Below, one piece after another: positions 1-8,620 of a stretch of DNA of 59,835 nt (positions are counted from its first letter, which is position 1; every line of letters starts with the position of its first letter). The notes beneath the pieces were generated by a model. That model ran no database searches, was not told the origin of the DNA, and saw only the letters and a list, made by a program, of their open reading frames with translations. Origin of the DNA: Intestinibacillus massiliensis (GTDB lineage Bacteria > Bacillota > Clostridia > Oscillospirales > Butyricicoccaceae); NCBI RefSeq assembly GCF_900155735.1, contig NZ_LT707049.1:115307-175141 (forward strand). The letters are read 5' to 3'. Made by a program: the position numbers and the translations under genes.

Positions 1-1024
1 CGTTTTTCATGCGCGCCAGGCTTTCCTGGATCATGCCGGTGTAGGCAATCAGCGTGGAGGCCGCGCAGCCCTGGCACAGCTCCCGCACCGTCTTTTCCGG
101 ATACGCCGGCGACAGCATGGCGGAGATATCGCCCTTGGCTGTCTTGACGAGCAGCATGTCGCGGATCAGCCCGAGAAGCTGGTCGAGCACGGCGGACAGG
201 TCGCGCCCGTCGACATAGCACTCGCCGATCAGCCCCACGGCGCGCCCAAGCGCCCCGCGGCGGATGCAGTCCATCAGTTCCGCGGCGCGTTCGCCGCCCA
301 GGATGCCGACCGATTGCGAAACGGCGTCCTCATCAATCGTATCCCCGCCGGCCGCCGTGCGGTCGAGCATGGAAAGCGCGTCGCGCATGGCGCCGTCCGA
401 CAGGCGGGCGATCAGCCTTGCGCCGCCCTCCGTCAGCGGGATGCCCTCGGCCTGCGCCACCTCCAGCAGGCGGATCGCAATATCCTCCGGCGTGATGCGG
501 CGGAAATCGAAGCGCTGGCAGCGCGACAGGATGGTCGCGGGCACCTTGTGTATCTCGGTCGTCGCGAGGATGAACAGCACGTGCGGGGGCGGTTCCTCCA
601 GCGTCTTGAGCAAGGCGTTAAAAGCGCCCTGCGACAACATATGCACCTCGTCGATGATATAAACACGTTTTTTGACCGCGGCCGGCGTGTACTGGGACGC
701 GTCGCGGATGTCGCGGATGTTGTCCACGCCGTTGTTGGAGGCCGCGTCGATCTCCAGCACGTCGAGCACGCTGCCGTCCAGGATGCCGCGGCAGGACGCG
801 CACTCGTTGCACGGGTCGCCGCCCACCGGGTGCTCGCAGTTGACCGCACGCGCCAGGATTTTGGCGCAGGTCGTCTTGCCGGTGCCGCGCGTCCCGGTGA
901 ACAAGTAGGCGTGCGACAGGCGGCCGGACTGGAGCTGGCTGCGCAGCGTATCCGTAATGTGCTTTTGCCCGATGACGTCCGCAAACCGCAACGGCCGCCA
1001 TTTCCGATATAGTGCCTGGTACAC
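1..1024 (-). CDS. dnaX: DNA polymerase III subunit gamma/tau, N-terminal part (runs off left edge)
   Basis: Clamp-loader ATPase of the replicative polymerase. Only the first 341 codons are in the window. The translation starts YQALYRKWRPLRFADVIGQ, then shows a Walker A (GTRGTGKT), a zinc-binding Cys cluster (CEHP...CNECASC), a Walker B (YIIDEVHMLS) and the sensor-1/arginine-finger region (ATTEIHKVPATILSRCQRF). This is textbook DnaX order. Start: GTG at 1024, with GGAGGG 8-10 nt upstream; the family begins exactly at this point. It lies directly downstream of the SRP RNA on the same strand, as in Bacillus and many Clostridia. The C-terminal tau part is outside the window. Confidence 0.96.
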   Translation of the reverse strand, partial: MYQALYRKWRPLRFADVIGQKHITDTLRSQLQSGRLSHAYLFTGTRGTGKTTCAKILARAVNCEHPVGGDPCNECASCRGILDGSVLDVLEIDAASNNGVDNIRDIRDASQYTPAAVKKRVYIIDEVHMLSQGAFNALLKTLEEPPPHVLFILATTEIHKVPATILSRCQRFDFRRITPEDIAIRLLEVAQAEGIPLTEGGARLIARLSDGAMRDALSMLDRTAAGGDTIDEDAVSQSVGILGGERAAELMDCIRRGALGRAVGLIGECYVDGRDLSAVLDQLLGLIRDMLLVKTAKGDISAMLSPAYPEKTVRELCQGCAASTLIAYTGMIQESLARMKN

Positions 1025-1063
1025 GCGCCTTCCCTCCTGCCCGGAATTAAAATTATAAATACG

Positions 1064-1094
1064 AAAAGGTGGGCAGATGATCCATCTGCCCACC
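1064..1094 (-). terminator. Rho-independent terminator of the SRP RNA
   Basis: A perfect 12-bp stem (GGTGGGCAGATG paired with CATCTGCCCACC) with a 3-nt loop is followed on the minus strand by TTTT. It separates the SRP RNA from dnaX. Read-through or a second promoter would be needed for dnaX. Confidence 0.85.
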
Positions 1095-1126
1095 TGCATG
1101 GTACAAGTCAATATAAACCGTCTGGT

Positions 1127-1433
1127 CAAGCAGCGCCCCACAAGACCGCACACCGGCGGTTCGAATCGGGCACCATGGCCGTAATACTGTACATCCGGCT
1201 CAAAATCGGCAGTTCTGCGGCACACGATGGTTTCTGCTTAATGCTGCTCGGTTCCCCGCCTGACATGGTTCACAGTCCTCCGTTGCGCAGTACCAATCTC
1301 TCATCGCCTTATGCACAGCTACTGGCGCCACAGCGCCGGCCCTTACCGCCGGGATTCCCCCCTGCTATAGCGGATTGCAGGTACAAGGCACCGCTGCCAC
1401 CCCGGCTAGTGCGGCCTTGTGCGACGCTGCTTA
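1127..1433 (-). ncRNA. ffs: Signal recognition particle RNA, large bacterial type
   Basis: RNA core of the SRP, binding Ffh for co-translational membrane targeting. The minus strand contains the highly conserved GTACCTGCAATCCGCTATAG block of the Alu-like domain, and the helix 8 signature (TGTCAGG ... GGGAACCGAGCAGCATTAAGCAG) that binds Ffh. The 5' segment AAGCAGCGTCGCACAAGG pairs with the 3' segment TCTTGTGGGGCGCTGCTT, giving a closing stem of about 19 bp and a length near 305 nt. This size and the Alu domain mark the Bacillus/Clostridia type, not the 4.5S type. Ends are inferred from the closing stem. Small ORFs inside are shadows. Confidence 0.93.
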
Positions 1434-1446
1434 ACAGACATGAATT

Positions 1447-1475
1447 ATAATATCATATTTTGCCCCGGATGTAAA
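1447..1475 (-). promoter_or_regulatory. Sigma-A-type promoter of the SRP RNA
   Basis: On the minus strand, TTTACA (-35, 1470-1475) and TATTAT (-10, 1447-1452) are spaced by 17 bp. Transcription would start near 1440, a few bases upstream of the closing stem of the SRP RNA. It overlaps the end of the PBP gene region only marginally. Confidence 0.75.
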
Positions 1476-1478
1476 GCA

Positions 1479-3959
1479 TTATCCTTCGGGGTCGTCTTCC
1501 GGATCCGTTACCGGCGGCGCGGGGGGCGGCGTATGATCCGGCTCGTCCGGCGGTGCGGTAGTGCCGCCCTCGTTGGGCTTGGCCTGGCCGCCTTCGTTCG
1601 GCTTGGTGTTTGCGTTGCCGTTGTCAGGGGTGGTGGTGCCGCCCTCGTTCGGCGGGACGTCGTCGCCGGGCGTGCCGCCTGCTTCACCGCCGGCCTCCGG
1701 GTCCTGCCCGGGCGTGGTGGTGCCGCCCGGGACCGTCGGCAGCGTGCCGTCCCCCTTGAGGTGATCCTCAATCTTGGTGCCGTCCGGCAGCAGGCCGGTC
1801 TCCGGGTCGACCTGCCCGATCAGTTCCTGGTAAATTTCCGCGTCCGTCTTTTCGACGGCGTGGCCGGGGCAGTGTTCCGTCGGCGCATCGCCCTTATAAA
1901 AATAGCCGGTCGCGGTTTCACAGCCCTCCGAGGGCAGCAAGCCGGTCTGCGTGCAGTAGCTGACCGCCGTAAAGCCCTTATCGCTCGTCGGCTTGTCGAA
2001 CGACGCTTCCGGAAGCCCCTCGTGCACGCGCGTCATCACGGCTTTCCACAGCTTCGTGGCCGGGTTGCCGCTGACGCCGGACAGCGTATAGGTCTTGTCG
2101 TAACCAAACCAGCACACGCCGACATAATACGGCGTATAGCCGCAGAACCAGCGGTCGCGCTGGGAGGTCGTCGTACCGGTCTTACCGGCGGTGGCGATGC
2201 CTGGGATTTTGGCCGAGGTCGCCGTACCGTAACTTGTTACGCCCTGCAGCGTCTGGTTCATATAGTAGCTGGTCTTCTCGTTTTCAAACGCGACGACCGG
2301 CTCCACGTCCTCGTTGCTCAGCAGTACCTTGCCCTCGGAATCCACGACCTTGGTGTAGGTATGCGGCGGTACGAACTTGCCGTCGTTGATGAAAATGGTG
2401 TAGCCGCCCGCCATCTCGCGCACGGTCGCGCCGTTTGTCAGGCCGCCGAGTGCGAGCGGTGCGAGCGCGATATCGGTCTGCACCTTGCCGCTCGGCGTGG
2501 TCTGCGAGCCGATGAGGTTTTTAAACCCGAGCTTTTCCGTCAGGAAGGTAAACGACGCTTCCGGCGTCAGTTCCGCCAGCGTCTTGACCGCGATCGTATT
2601 GATCGACTTAGCCACGGCGTCCTTCAGGATGACCGGGCCGCGGTACACGCGGTCGTCGTTGCGCGGCCAGGGTTTCCCGTTAATCTCCTCGTAGGCGCTG
2701 TCCTCCATGCCGGTATACGGGGTGATGATGCCCGCGTCCATGGCAGGGCCGTAAACGGCCAGCGGCTTGATGGCGGAGCCCGGCTGGCGCGGCGTTTCCG
2801 CACGGTTGAGCAGCAGGCTGCCGGTCTTCTGTCCGCGCCCGCCGACAATCCCCAGGATTTCGCCGTCCTTGTTGGCGACCACCATAGCGCTTTCCGGGCG
2901 GACGCCGTTCTTGCTGATATCCGGGAAATTGGAATCGTCCGTATAGACCGCCTCCATGATGCCCTGGATACGCGTATCGACCGTGGTATAGATTTTCAGG
3001 CCGCCCGAGGTGACCAGCTTGTTTGCGAGCGTCTTGGAATACCCCTTGCGCTCCACGAGGTCGTTGACCACGTCGGTAATGACCGTATCGGTAAAGTACG
3101 AATACGGCTCCGCGTTCGCCCCCTCGTCCGCCGGGCGTTGGTAATTGAGGGGCGCTGCAAGCGCCTCGTTCATTTCGCTTTCCGAAATCATGCCCTGTTT
3201 GTTCATCTGGTCGAGGATCGTCGTCTGGCGCTTCTTGACGTTTTCCGGGAAACGGAACGGGTCGTACTTGGACGGGTTGTTGGTGATGCCCGCGAGCGCC
3301 GCGCATTCCGCAAGGTTCAGGTCGCTTAAATCCTTATCAAAATACGTCCGCGCGGCGGTTTTTACGCCGTTGGAACCGTACCCCATATAGATCATATTGA
3401 GGTACATCTCAAGGATTTTGTCCTTGCTGCCCACCTGCTTTTCCAGTTCCAATGCGCGCAGGATTTCCGTGAGCTTGCGCTTGACAGAATAATCGTCGTC
3501 CTGCGTCAGGTTCTTGATCAGCTGCTGCGTAATCGTCGAACCGCCGTAGCTGCCCTTGCCGGTCACCCAGTCGAGGGCCGCACCCGCCGTACGCTTCCAG
3601 TCCACACCTTTATGTTCATAAAAGCGCTGATCCTCAATCGCAACAAATGCATTTTTGAGGTAATCAGGGATTTCACTCATATCCGCCCAAATGCGGTTCT
3701 CACCGCCGTGCAGGCGCTCATACTCCACGTACTGCATTTCCCCATCGCCGGAAGCATCGCGCTGCGGCGCATAGACAATGCTTGTGAAGTTCATGCCGAG
3801 CCCATTCAAATCGAGGTCATCGATCGAGGGGTTGACATAACTGTGAATGTACCAGGCGAATGCCAAGCCGCAGATCGTAGCCGTCAGGATGCACACAAGC
3901 AACAGGGAAACAAAAAAGGTGCGCACCTTATGCGTCTTCTTTTTCTTTCGCTTAGCCAA
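1479..3959 (-). CDS. Class A penicillin-binding protein (transglycosylase/transpeptidase)
   Basis: Bifunctional peptidoglycan synthase of the PBP1A family, anchored by one N-terminal membrane helix after a Lys-rich cytoplasmic stretch. The glycosyltransferase motifs are EDQRFYEHKG (Glu109) and GGSTITQQLIKNL. The transpeptidase triad is SAIK (Ser395), SIN (in AKSINTIAVK) and KTGTT (Lys593). The last ~90 residues are a Gly/Pro/Thr/Glu low-complexity tail, common in Clostridia PBPs. Start: a TTG at 3959 preceded by AAAGGAGG with 7-nt spacing. An upstream in-frame extension to 4040 exists but lacks a ribosome site and looks unlike the family. Length 826 aa. Confidence 0.95.
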   Translation of the reverse strand: MAKRKKKKTHKVRTFFVSLLLVCILTATICGLAFAWYIHSYVNPSIDDLDLNGLGMNFTSIVYAPQRDASGDGEMQYVEYERLHGGENRIWADMSEIPDYLKNAFVAIEDQRFYEHKGVDWKRTAGAALDWVTGKGSYGGSTITQQLIKNLTQDDDYSVKRKLTEILRALELEKQVGSKDKILEMYLNMIYMGYGSNGVKTAARTYFDKDLSDLNLAECAALAGITNNPSKYDPFRFPENVKKRQTTILDQMNKQGMISESEMNEALAAPLNYQRPADEGANAEPYSYFTDTVITDVVNDLVERKGYSKTLANKLVTSGGLKIYTTVDTRIQGIMEAVYTDDSNFPDISKNGVRPESAMVVANKDGEILGIVGGRGQKTGSLLLNRAETPRQPGSAIKPLAVYGPAMDAGIITPYTGMEDSAYEEINGKPWPRNDDRVYRGPVILKDAVAKSINTIAVKTLAELTPEASFTFLTEKLGFKNLIGSQTTPSGKVQTDIALAPLALGGLTNGATVREMAGGYTIFINDGKFVPPHTYTKVVDSEGKVLLSNEDVEPVVAFENEKTSYYMNQTLQGVTSYGTATSAKIPGIATAGKTGTTTSQRDRWFCGYTPYYVGVCWFGYDKTYTLSGVSGNPATKLWKAVMTRVHEGLPEASFDKPTSDKGFTAVSYCTQTGLLPSEGCETATGYFYKGDAPTEHCPGHAVEKTDAEIYQELIGQVDPETGLLPDGTKIEDHLKGDGTLPTVPGGTTTPGQDPEAGGEAGGTPGDDVPPNEGGTTTPDNGNANTKPNEGGQAKPNEGGTTAPPDEPDHTPPPAPPVTDPEDDPEG

Positions 3960-4056
3960 AACAAAGCCTCCTTTTCCGCCGTCCCCATGTCTGGGAACCG
4001 CGGTTTTGCCCCTTTTCAAGGGATGCCCGGACACAGCCATCCGGTGCCATTTTCAT

Positions 4057-4062
4057 ATTATA
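4057..4062 (-). promoter_or_regulatory. Possible -10 element upstream of the PBP gene
   Basis: TATAAT on the minus strand about 95 bp before the TTG start. No convincing -35 at 17 bp, so this is only a candidate. Confidence 0.35.
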
Positions 4063-4174
4063 ACAACGATCGTCAAAGAAATCTACATAAAAATTCAAAT
4101 CGACAGGTATATTTAAGATTTCCTGGGCAAGAATAGGGTATCAAAAAGTCCTGAAAAGGGGTGGAATATCAAAT

Positions 4175-4513
4175 ATGATGCAAAATTCCGTACAGGAACC
4201 CTCGGACGCCCGCTGGTTCCGGCATATGCTCCTGATTGCTGCGACTGTGCTTATCATCTCCGGGATGGCGCTGATGCATACGCGCGCCGTGCCCGCCGCC
4301 GCGCCCATACCGGCGCCCGCCGCACAGGGCTATACCGCCTATGCCCTGGATAACCATATCGCCATTTACAACGCCGGCGAAACGTCCCCCGCGCTCGTGA
4401 CCGATATTGACGTGCGCGCCCTCCCGCTCGCCGACCAGGAAGCCCTGCGCCAGGGCATCCCCCTGGCGGACGACGAAGCCCTCGCCCACTTGTTGGAAGA
4501 CTACGGGAGCTGA
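4175..4513 (+). CDS. BofC C-terminal-domain-like membrane-anchored small protein
   Basis: 112 aa with one N-terminal membrane helix (about residues 19-36) and a short extracytoplasmic domain. The domain pattern YALDNHIAIYNAGE ... LPLADQEALRQGI ... LLEDYGS matches the small Clostridia proteins annotated as BofC C-terminal-domain-like (IAVF...LP..D...L..GI...LEDY). BofC itself controls a forespore signal in Bacillus; a role here is not shown. It diverges from the PBP gene. The reading frame and the match to the family pattern support it as real. Function remains a guess. Confidence 0.7.
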   Translation: MMQNSVQEPSDARWFRHMLLIAATVLIISGMALMHTRAVPAAAPIPAPAAQGYTAYALDNHIAIYNAGETSPALVTDIDVRALPLADQEALRQGIPLADDEALAHLLEDYGS

Positions 4514-4550
4514 TCCCCCCTCCCTTAAAACCTGAAAAGCTGCCCATGCC

Positions 4551-4580
4551 GGAAAAGGCCTGCAGGGCGCCGGCCTTTCC
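4551..4580. repeat. Inverted repeat after the BofC-like gene
   Basis: GGAAAAGGCC and GGCCTTTCC flank an 11-base loop. It could act as a weak terminator for the gene ending at 4513, but no T-run follows on the plus strand; a TATAAT sequence (4583-4588) follows instead. Confidence 0.4.
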
Positions 4581-4640
4581 TGTATAATGGATGCGGCCTT
4601 GGAATGCCCGGGTGACGCAATCGAAGGGGGTTTTGTCAAT

Positions 4641-4742
4641 GTGGAGGGTGAGGACGGCACATTGGAACCTATAAAGCGATCAACCAAGCGGCCGGCGCGG
4701 CAGCGGGTGTATGACCCCAACTACTGCTGCAGCCGTATATGA
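4641..4742 (+). CDS. Possible 33-aa basic small protein
   Basis: GTG start at 4641 preceded by GAAGGGGG at a 9-nt spacing. The product is short and basic and ends in YDPNYCCSRI, with two adjacent cysteines. An ATG in the same frame at 4587 would add 18 residues but has no ribosome site. A TATAAT lies at 4583-4588. I do not recognise a family. The case rests only on the start signals and open frame, so it may be chance. Confidence 0.35.
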   Translation: MEGEDGTLEPIKRSTKRPARQRVYDPNYCCSRI

Positions 4743-4766
4743 TATCCCCCCACGTCAAACCGACGG

Positions 4767-4799
4767 AAAAGGCGGCCGGCTCCAAGCCGGCCGCCTTTT
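4767..4799. terminator. Bidirectional terminator between 4742 and the stalk-domain gene
   Basis: AAAAGGCGGCCGGC pairs with GCCGGCCGCCTTTT around a 5-base loop. The T-runs on both strands allow it to end the minus-strand gene at 4820 and any plus-strand transcript. Confidence 0.85.
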
Positions 4800-4819
4800 C
4801 CCGCGCCATGGGTTTTATC

Positions 4820-6595
4820 TCATTCCGCGTCTTCCGGTTGTTCTTCTGTCGGCGTCCAGGCGTCCATCAACCCTTTCAAGTCGATCACAAGGGCGCCCTC
4901 GGGCGGCTCTGTCAGCACGGTTTCGTCCGTTTCCTCCACCTCGGTATGGAGTGTCAGTTCGCACTTCATCTGGTTTTGCAGGTGGAGGGCATAGCGCGCT
5001 TCCCCCTTGCCCTTTGCATACTGTACGTCCATGGTCAGCAGGATGTCGCTGCCGTTCGTCGGCATGCCTATGCGGCAGCGCAGGGTGGCCGTACCAGCCC
5101 CGCTGACCTCATTAAAGGTCAGCTTGCCCTCAAACTCCTTGAGCCAGTTTTGCAGGCCAAACGGGCTGAGCGCCTCCTCTTGCCCGACGAAAACGGACTT
5201 GTCGACCTTGACCGTGTAAGTGGAGCCGCTCTTGGTAAATTGCTGGTCGCCCAGCACGCCGCGGAGCGTCTGCACGTCAGCCATCATCTCGCTGTATTTT
5301 TTAGAAGCGTCGTAACGCAGGTTCCCGGCCATGATGCGGTACAGGATCTGGCCGAAGGTCCTATTGCCGTTCTCTTCAAACGGCATGCTGCTTTGCAGCT
5401 TGCCCGCCAGGCCGATGTTTGTGATCTTAAACCACGCCCCGTCGACAACCGCCGGGATCTTGCCCTCCGGGGCGGCCAGCGACAGCAGGTCCTTCATCGC
5501 CGTGGTTTTGACATAGAGGGTATCCTCATCCACATTTAAGATAAGCTGCAGCTTGCCGTCCTTCAGCATGTGCTGCAAAGTTTCCATCTGGCCGGCATAG
5601 TCCGCTTGCAGCCATCTGCTCCAGCTGCCAAGTTCCGTACTCACCAGGCTGACCAGGGACGCCAGGTCAAACTCCATGTCCATCTGCATCTGGTAGCCAT
5701 GGCTCAGCACGGTAGCCTTCGCCTTGATGGGATAGGTGCGGTCGCCGTCGATCGTATCGAACCGCGTAATTACGCCGGCAGCCTCGAACGCCGAACGGTA
5801 CGTCTTGTCCGCATCGTAGCCCGGCGCGGAAGCCAGGAAACGGTTCAGGATGGTAAAACTGCGGTCGATGTCCGCGGCGATCGAATCGCCGTCCAGCACA
5901 ACAACTGCCTGCGCCCCCTCGTCCCAGCCCACATCGAGGCCGAGCGCCTCGCAGACCGGGCGTACCGGGACATACATCTGCCCGTCCTTTTCATAGGGCG
6001 GCACATCCAGCCCCACGCTTTCCTGCGCGCCGCCGCGCCATGCGTCCAGCACCGTGCCGCCCATACCGACGGTTACACGGTTGCCGTTCAATTCAATCTG
6101 CACGACCTCAGCCGCGGCAAAATACTCCATTTCGCCGCCCAGCGCCTCTACCAGCAGGCGCACCGGCGCCATGGCGCAGGAATCCTTCATCTCCGGCTGC
6201 CCCTGTGTAAAGTCGACTTTCCGGCCGTTGACCTGCACCTGCATGGGCGGGAGATATTCATAGGCGTCCAGGCGGGCAAACTGCGTCGCAGCGTCCCGCA
6301 GGAACTCTTCGCGGCTGGAAAAATACGTATCCACCATGCCCCAGCCCCAGCCCTGGTAGGCGCGGTCAAACGCCATATCCGGGTTTTGCTGCAGTTGCGG
6401 CAGATAATACTGGTACCGCTCGCTTACCCAGTCGTAGCTGACGCCGGATATCCCCCAGTTGTCCATAAATTCTTGCGCCGTGCTGTACCCCCACTGCTGG
6501 TAAAGCGGCGGGTTTGTGTCGGCCGCAAGCGCGGGGACGCCCAAGCCGCACAGCAGCGCCGCCGTTAGCAGCAGCGCGATCGCTTTCTTTTTCAT
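4820..6595 (-). CDS. Secreted protein with copper-amine-oxidase-type stalk domain
   Basis: 591 aa, exported: a classical signal peptide (MKKKAIALLLTAALLCGLGV, ending in ALA before ADTNPP). A short domain around residues 30-95 is followed by a stalk domain (PF07833-type, about 110-225), recognisable from VQVNGRKVDF ... MAPVRLLVEALGG and the second copy MYVPVRPVCEALGLDVGW. The remaining ~360 residues are of unknown fold, rich in beta pattern. Start ATG at 6595 has GGAGGGG 5 nt upstream. The frame extends 36 codons further, but that region lacks a ribosome site. Stalk domains usually hold enzymes or adhesins on Clostridia surfaces; the partner activity here is unknown. Confidence 0.85.
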   Translation of the reverse strand: MKKKAIALLLTAALLCGLGVPALAADTNPPLYQQWGYSTAQEFMDNWGISGVSYDWVSERYQYYLPQLQQNPDMAFDRAYQGWGWGMVDTYFSSREEFLRDAATQFARLDAYEYLPPMQVQVNGRKVDFTQGQPEMKDSCAMAPVRLLVEALGGEMEYFAAAEVVQIELNGNRVTVGMGGTVLDAWRGGAQESVGLDVPPYEKDGQMYVPVRPVCEALGLDVGWDEGAQAVVVLDGDSIAADIDRSFTILNRFLASAPGYDADKTYRSAFEAAGVITRFDTIDGDRTYPIKAKATVLSHGYQMQMDMEFDLASLVSLVSTELGSWSRWLQADYAGQMETLQHMLKDGKLQLILNVDEDTLYVKTTAMKDLLSLAAPEGKIPAVVDGAWFKITNIGLAGKLQSSMPFEENGNRTFGQILYRIMAGNLRYDASKKYSEMMADVQTLRGVLGDQQFTKSGSTYTVKVDKSVFVGQEEALSPFGLQNWLKEFEGKLTFNEVSGAGTATLRCRIGMPTNGSDILLTMDVQYAKGKGEARYALHLQNQMKCELTLHTEVEETDETVLTEPPEGALVIDLKGLMDAWTPTEEQPEDAE

Positions 6596-6799
6596 AGTCA
6601 CCCCTCCTAAGATCGTAGCCCACCATCGTGGAACCCTATGATTGATTCCAGTATAACATATTTTATCTATATTGGCAGCGTATTTTTCATTTTCTTTTGT
6701 CACTTTTCACAATGCGTAATCCCGCAGCGCCTCATAATCCGCTGGGCGGCCGCATACATTCGTAGGGTAGAACGGTCAAATGAAAGGAGTGCTTGTGAC

Positions 6800-7624
6800 T
6801 TGTTTTTGACGATCAAACGCCGCTGGGTCGTAATGGGCGCGGCCGCGCTTTGCCTCGCAGGGGCCGCCTGCTTTGCCCTATCGCGCCCGGATGCGCAAAC
6901 GGTATCCGGCCAGGCGGCGGTGCCCGCTTCCACGACCGACTGGGGGCTGTCGTTCCAAACCGAGGGCGCGCCGCCCATCGGGAACGCCACGCCCGAACAA
7001 CTCGCACAGTACGGCGCATATTACCTGGGCGACCCGGCGAAAAAGACCATTTACATCACCTTTGACGCGGGGTATGAAAACGGCAACACGCCTGCCATCC
7101 TGGACGCGCTAAAGAAGCACAACGCCCCGGCGGCTTTTTTTGTCGTAGGCAATTATATCGAAACCGCGCCGGATCTCGTCAAACGCATGGTGGAGGAAGG
7201 GCATATCGTCGGCAACCACACCTTCCACCACCCCGACATGTCCAAAATCGCGGACGCCGCCGCGTTCCAAAAAGAGCTCGACGACCTTGCGGAGTTGTTC
7301 CAGCAAACCACCGGGCAGGAACTGCCCAAATTCTACCGCCCGCCACAGGGCAAATTCAGCGAAGAAAACCTGAAACAGGCGCAGGCGTTGGGGTATCACA
7401 CGGTGTTCTGGAGCCTCGCCTATGTCGACTGGTACACCGACAACCAGCCGAGCCATGACGAAGCGTTCAAAAAGTTGCTGCCGCGCATCCATGACGGCGC
7501 GATCGTCCTGCTGCACTCCACCTCGCAGACCAACGCGGAGATCCTTGACGAGCTGCTGACCAAATGGGAAGGCATGGGCTATACCTTCGGCTCTTTAAGC
7601 GACCTGCCGGGGCTTACGGCATAA
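6800..7624 (+). CDS. Polysaccharide deacetylase (NodB fold, PdaA-like)
   Basis: Membrane-anchored deacetylase of wall glycans. An N-terminal helix (about 6-25) is followed by the NodB domain. Metal and catalytic motifs are TFDAGYEN (Asp89), NHTFHH (His140 and His144), RPPQGKFSEENL and LLHSTS. The TFDAGYEN form and the flanking YLGDPAKK segment resemble the PdaA/PdaB group, which acts on muramic acid during spore cortex formation or in vegetative wall. Start: TTG at 6800, 10 nt after AAAGGAG; the preceding in-frame codons have no start signal. It is divergent from the stalk protein. Confidence 0.9.
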   Translation: MFLTIKRRWVVMGAAALCLAGAACFALSRPDAQTVSGQAAVPASTTDWGLSFQTEGAPPIGNATPEQLAQYGAYYLGDPAKKTIYITFDAGYENGNTPAILDALKKHNAPAAFFVVGNYIETAPDLVKRMVEEGHIVGNHTFHHPDMSKIADAAAFQKELDDLAELFQQTTGQELPKFYRPPQGKFSEENLKQAQALGYHTVFWSLAYVDWYTDNQPSHDEAFKKLLPRIHDGAIVLLHSTSQTNAEILDELLTKWEGMGYTFGSLSDLPGLTA

Positions 7625-7625
7625 C

Positions 7626-7656
7626 AAAAGGCCGGGACTTGCGTCCCGGCCTTTTT
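7626..7656 (+). terminator. Terminator between deacetylase and hydrolase genes
   Basis: AAAAGGCCGGGAC pairs with GTCCCGGCCTTTTT. It sits between two convergent genes and can serve both. Confidence 0.88.
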
Positions 7657-7702
7657 GCAAGGCGATGATGATACCCTGATGCCCTTTGGCGCGTGCGTCG
7701 CC

Positions 7703-8560
7703 CTATTGTGGCAGCAGCGACGGGTCGACGCCATACACCTGCACGACCTCAAGCAGCGGGCTGCGCGCAATATCGCGCGGCAAAACCACCCGGCCGCCGT
7801 TGCCGTCGATGTCGTACCCGGCGGCCATGTACGCGAGCCAGACCAGGTGCGCGCACTGCGTCCCGGTAATGCCCGTTTCCCCTGGCTGCTTGGGATGGAG
7901 TACGCCGACGGTAAAATCATAAGGTATGCCCACGAGATGCTGCATTGCCCATGCCGCGGCTTGCGCGCGCGTGGCCATGGATGCATCGCGCAGGCGGAGC
8001 ACCGCAAATTGCGGATACCCCTCCCACTTGGATAAATCCTGTATGCTGGACTTGCTGCCCAGCACCACGGATTCAAGCGTCCGCCGCCCCACAGGGTCGA
8101 CCACAAGCGCCGCATGCCCGTTGCGCCAGCCGAAGGTATGCGAACACGGGGTGAGCAGGATATCGCCCGCCTGTATGCCGACGATGTCCGTCGACCGGGC
8201 TTCCTCCCCCGCAGCGCCTGTCACCCGCTCCTCAAAGGATATCGGGCTGTTCGGCTGGCAAAGGAAATGGGGGCTTGCAAAATACGCCGCCTGTAGGCGC
8301 AGGATCTCCTGCTTCCCGTCCGGCGCATCCCATAGCGCGTCGACCGCCGGGCGGCCAAGCCCGGCCTGCGCCAGCAGCGTGCGGTAAACGCCGTCGTCCG
8401 GCTTTTCCTTCTGCAAAAGCTGCGTCAGGTCAGCCTCTTCGCCACTGGGCGCGTAATAAGCGCCCGGTTCCGCCGTGTACCGCCAGCCGGTAAGCCCGGC
8501 CGACAGCACCAATAAAATACAGGATATGGCGGCAAATGGCCGTCTGCCCTTCGCATGCAC
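7703..8560 (-). CDS. Permuted NlpC/P60-like (YiiX/YebB-type) membrane-anchored hydrolase
   Basis: 285 aa with one N-terminal membrane helix. The pattern GDILLTPCSHTFGWRNGHA followed much later by TGTQCAHLVWLAYMAAGYD is that of the circularly permuted papain-like YiiX/YebB group. In that group the His comes before the Cys (here the Cys of TQCAHLVW). Such enzymes are predicted to cut peptide or amide bonds in wall or lipoprotein substrates; the exact substrate is not known. GTG start at 8560 with GGGGAGG 10 nt upstream. It lies between two terminator-bounded units and is probably monocistronic. Confidence 0.78.
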   Translation of the reverse strand: MHAKGRRPFAAISCILLVLSAGLTGWRYTAEPGAYYAPSGEEADLTQLLQKEKPDDGVYRTLLAQAGLGRPAVDALWDAPDGKQEILRLQAAYFASPHFLCQPNSPISFEERVTGAAGEEARSTDIVGIQAGDILLTPCSHTFGWRNGHAALVVDPVGRRTLESVVLGSKSSIQDLSKWEGYPQFAVLRLRDASMATRAQAAAWAMQHLVGIPYDFTVGVLHPKQPGETGITGTQCAHLVWLAYMAAGYDIDGNGGRVVLPRDIARSPLLEVVQVYGVDPSLLPQ

Positions 8561-8620
8561 AGCTTGTACGCCTCCCCGCTCTCCGCCGCGCCGGTACCCC
8601 GGCCAATTTTTATGCCGTAT

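Noticed and set aside
1175-1450. 91-aa plus-strand frame
   Set aside because: Falls on the SRP RNA on the other strand; no ribosome site.
1419-3329. 636-aa plus-strand open frame
   Set aside because: Lies opposite the penicillin-binding protein, whose motifs and ribosome site are unmistakable; Arg/Ala-rich composition is a GC shadow.
5570-6568. 332-aa plus-strand frame opposite the stalk-domain protein
   Set aside because: His/Arg-rich shadow; the minus-strand protein has a signal peptide and known domain.
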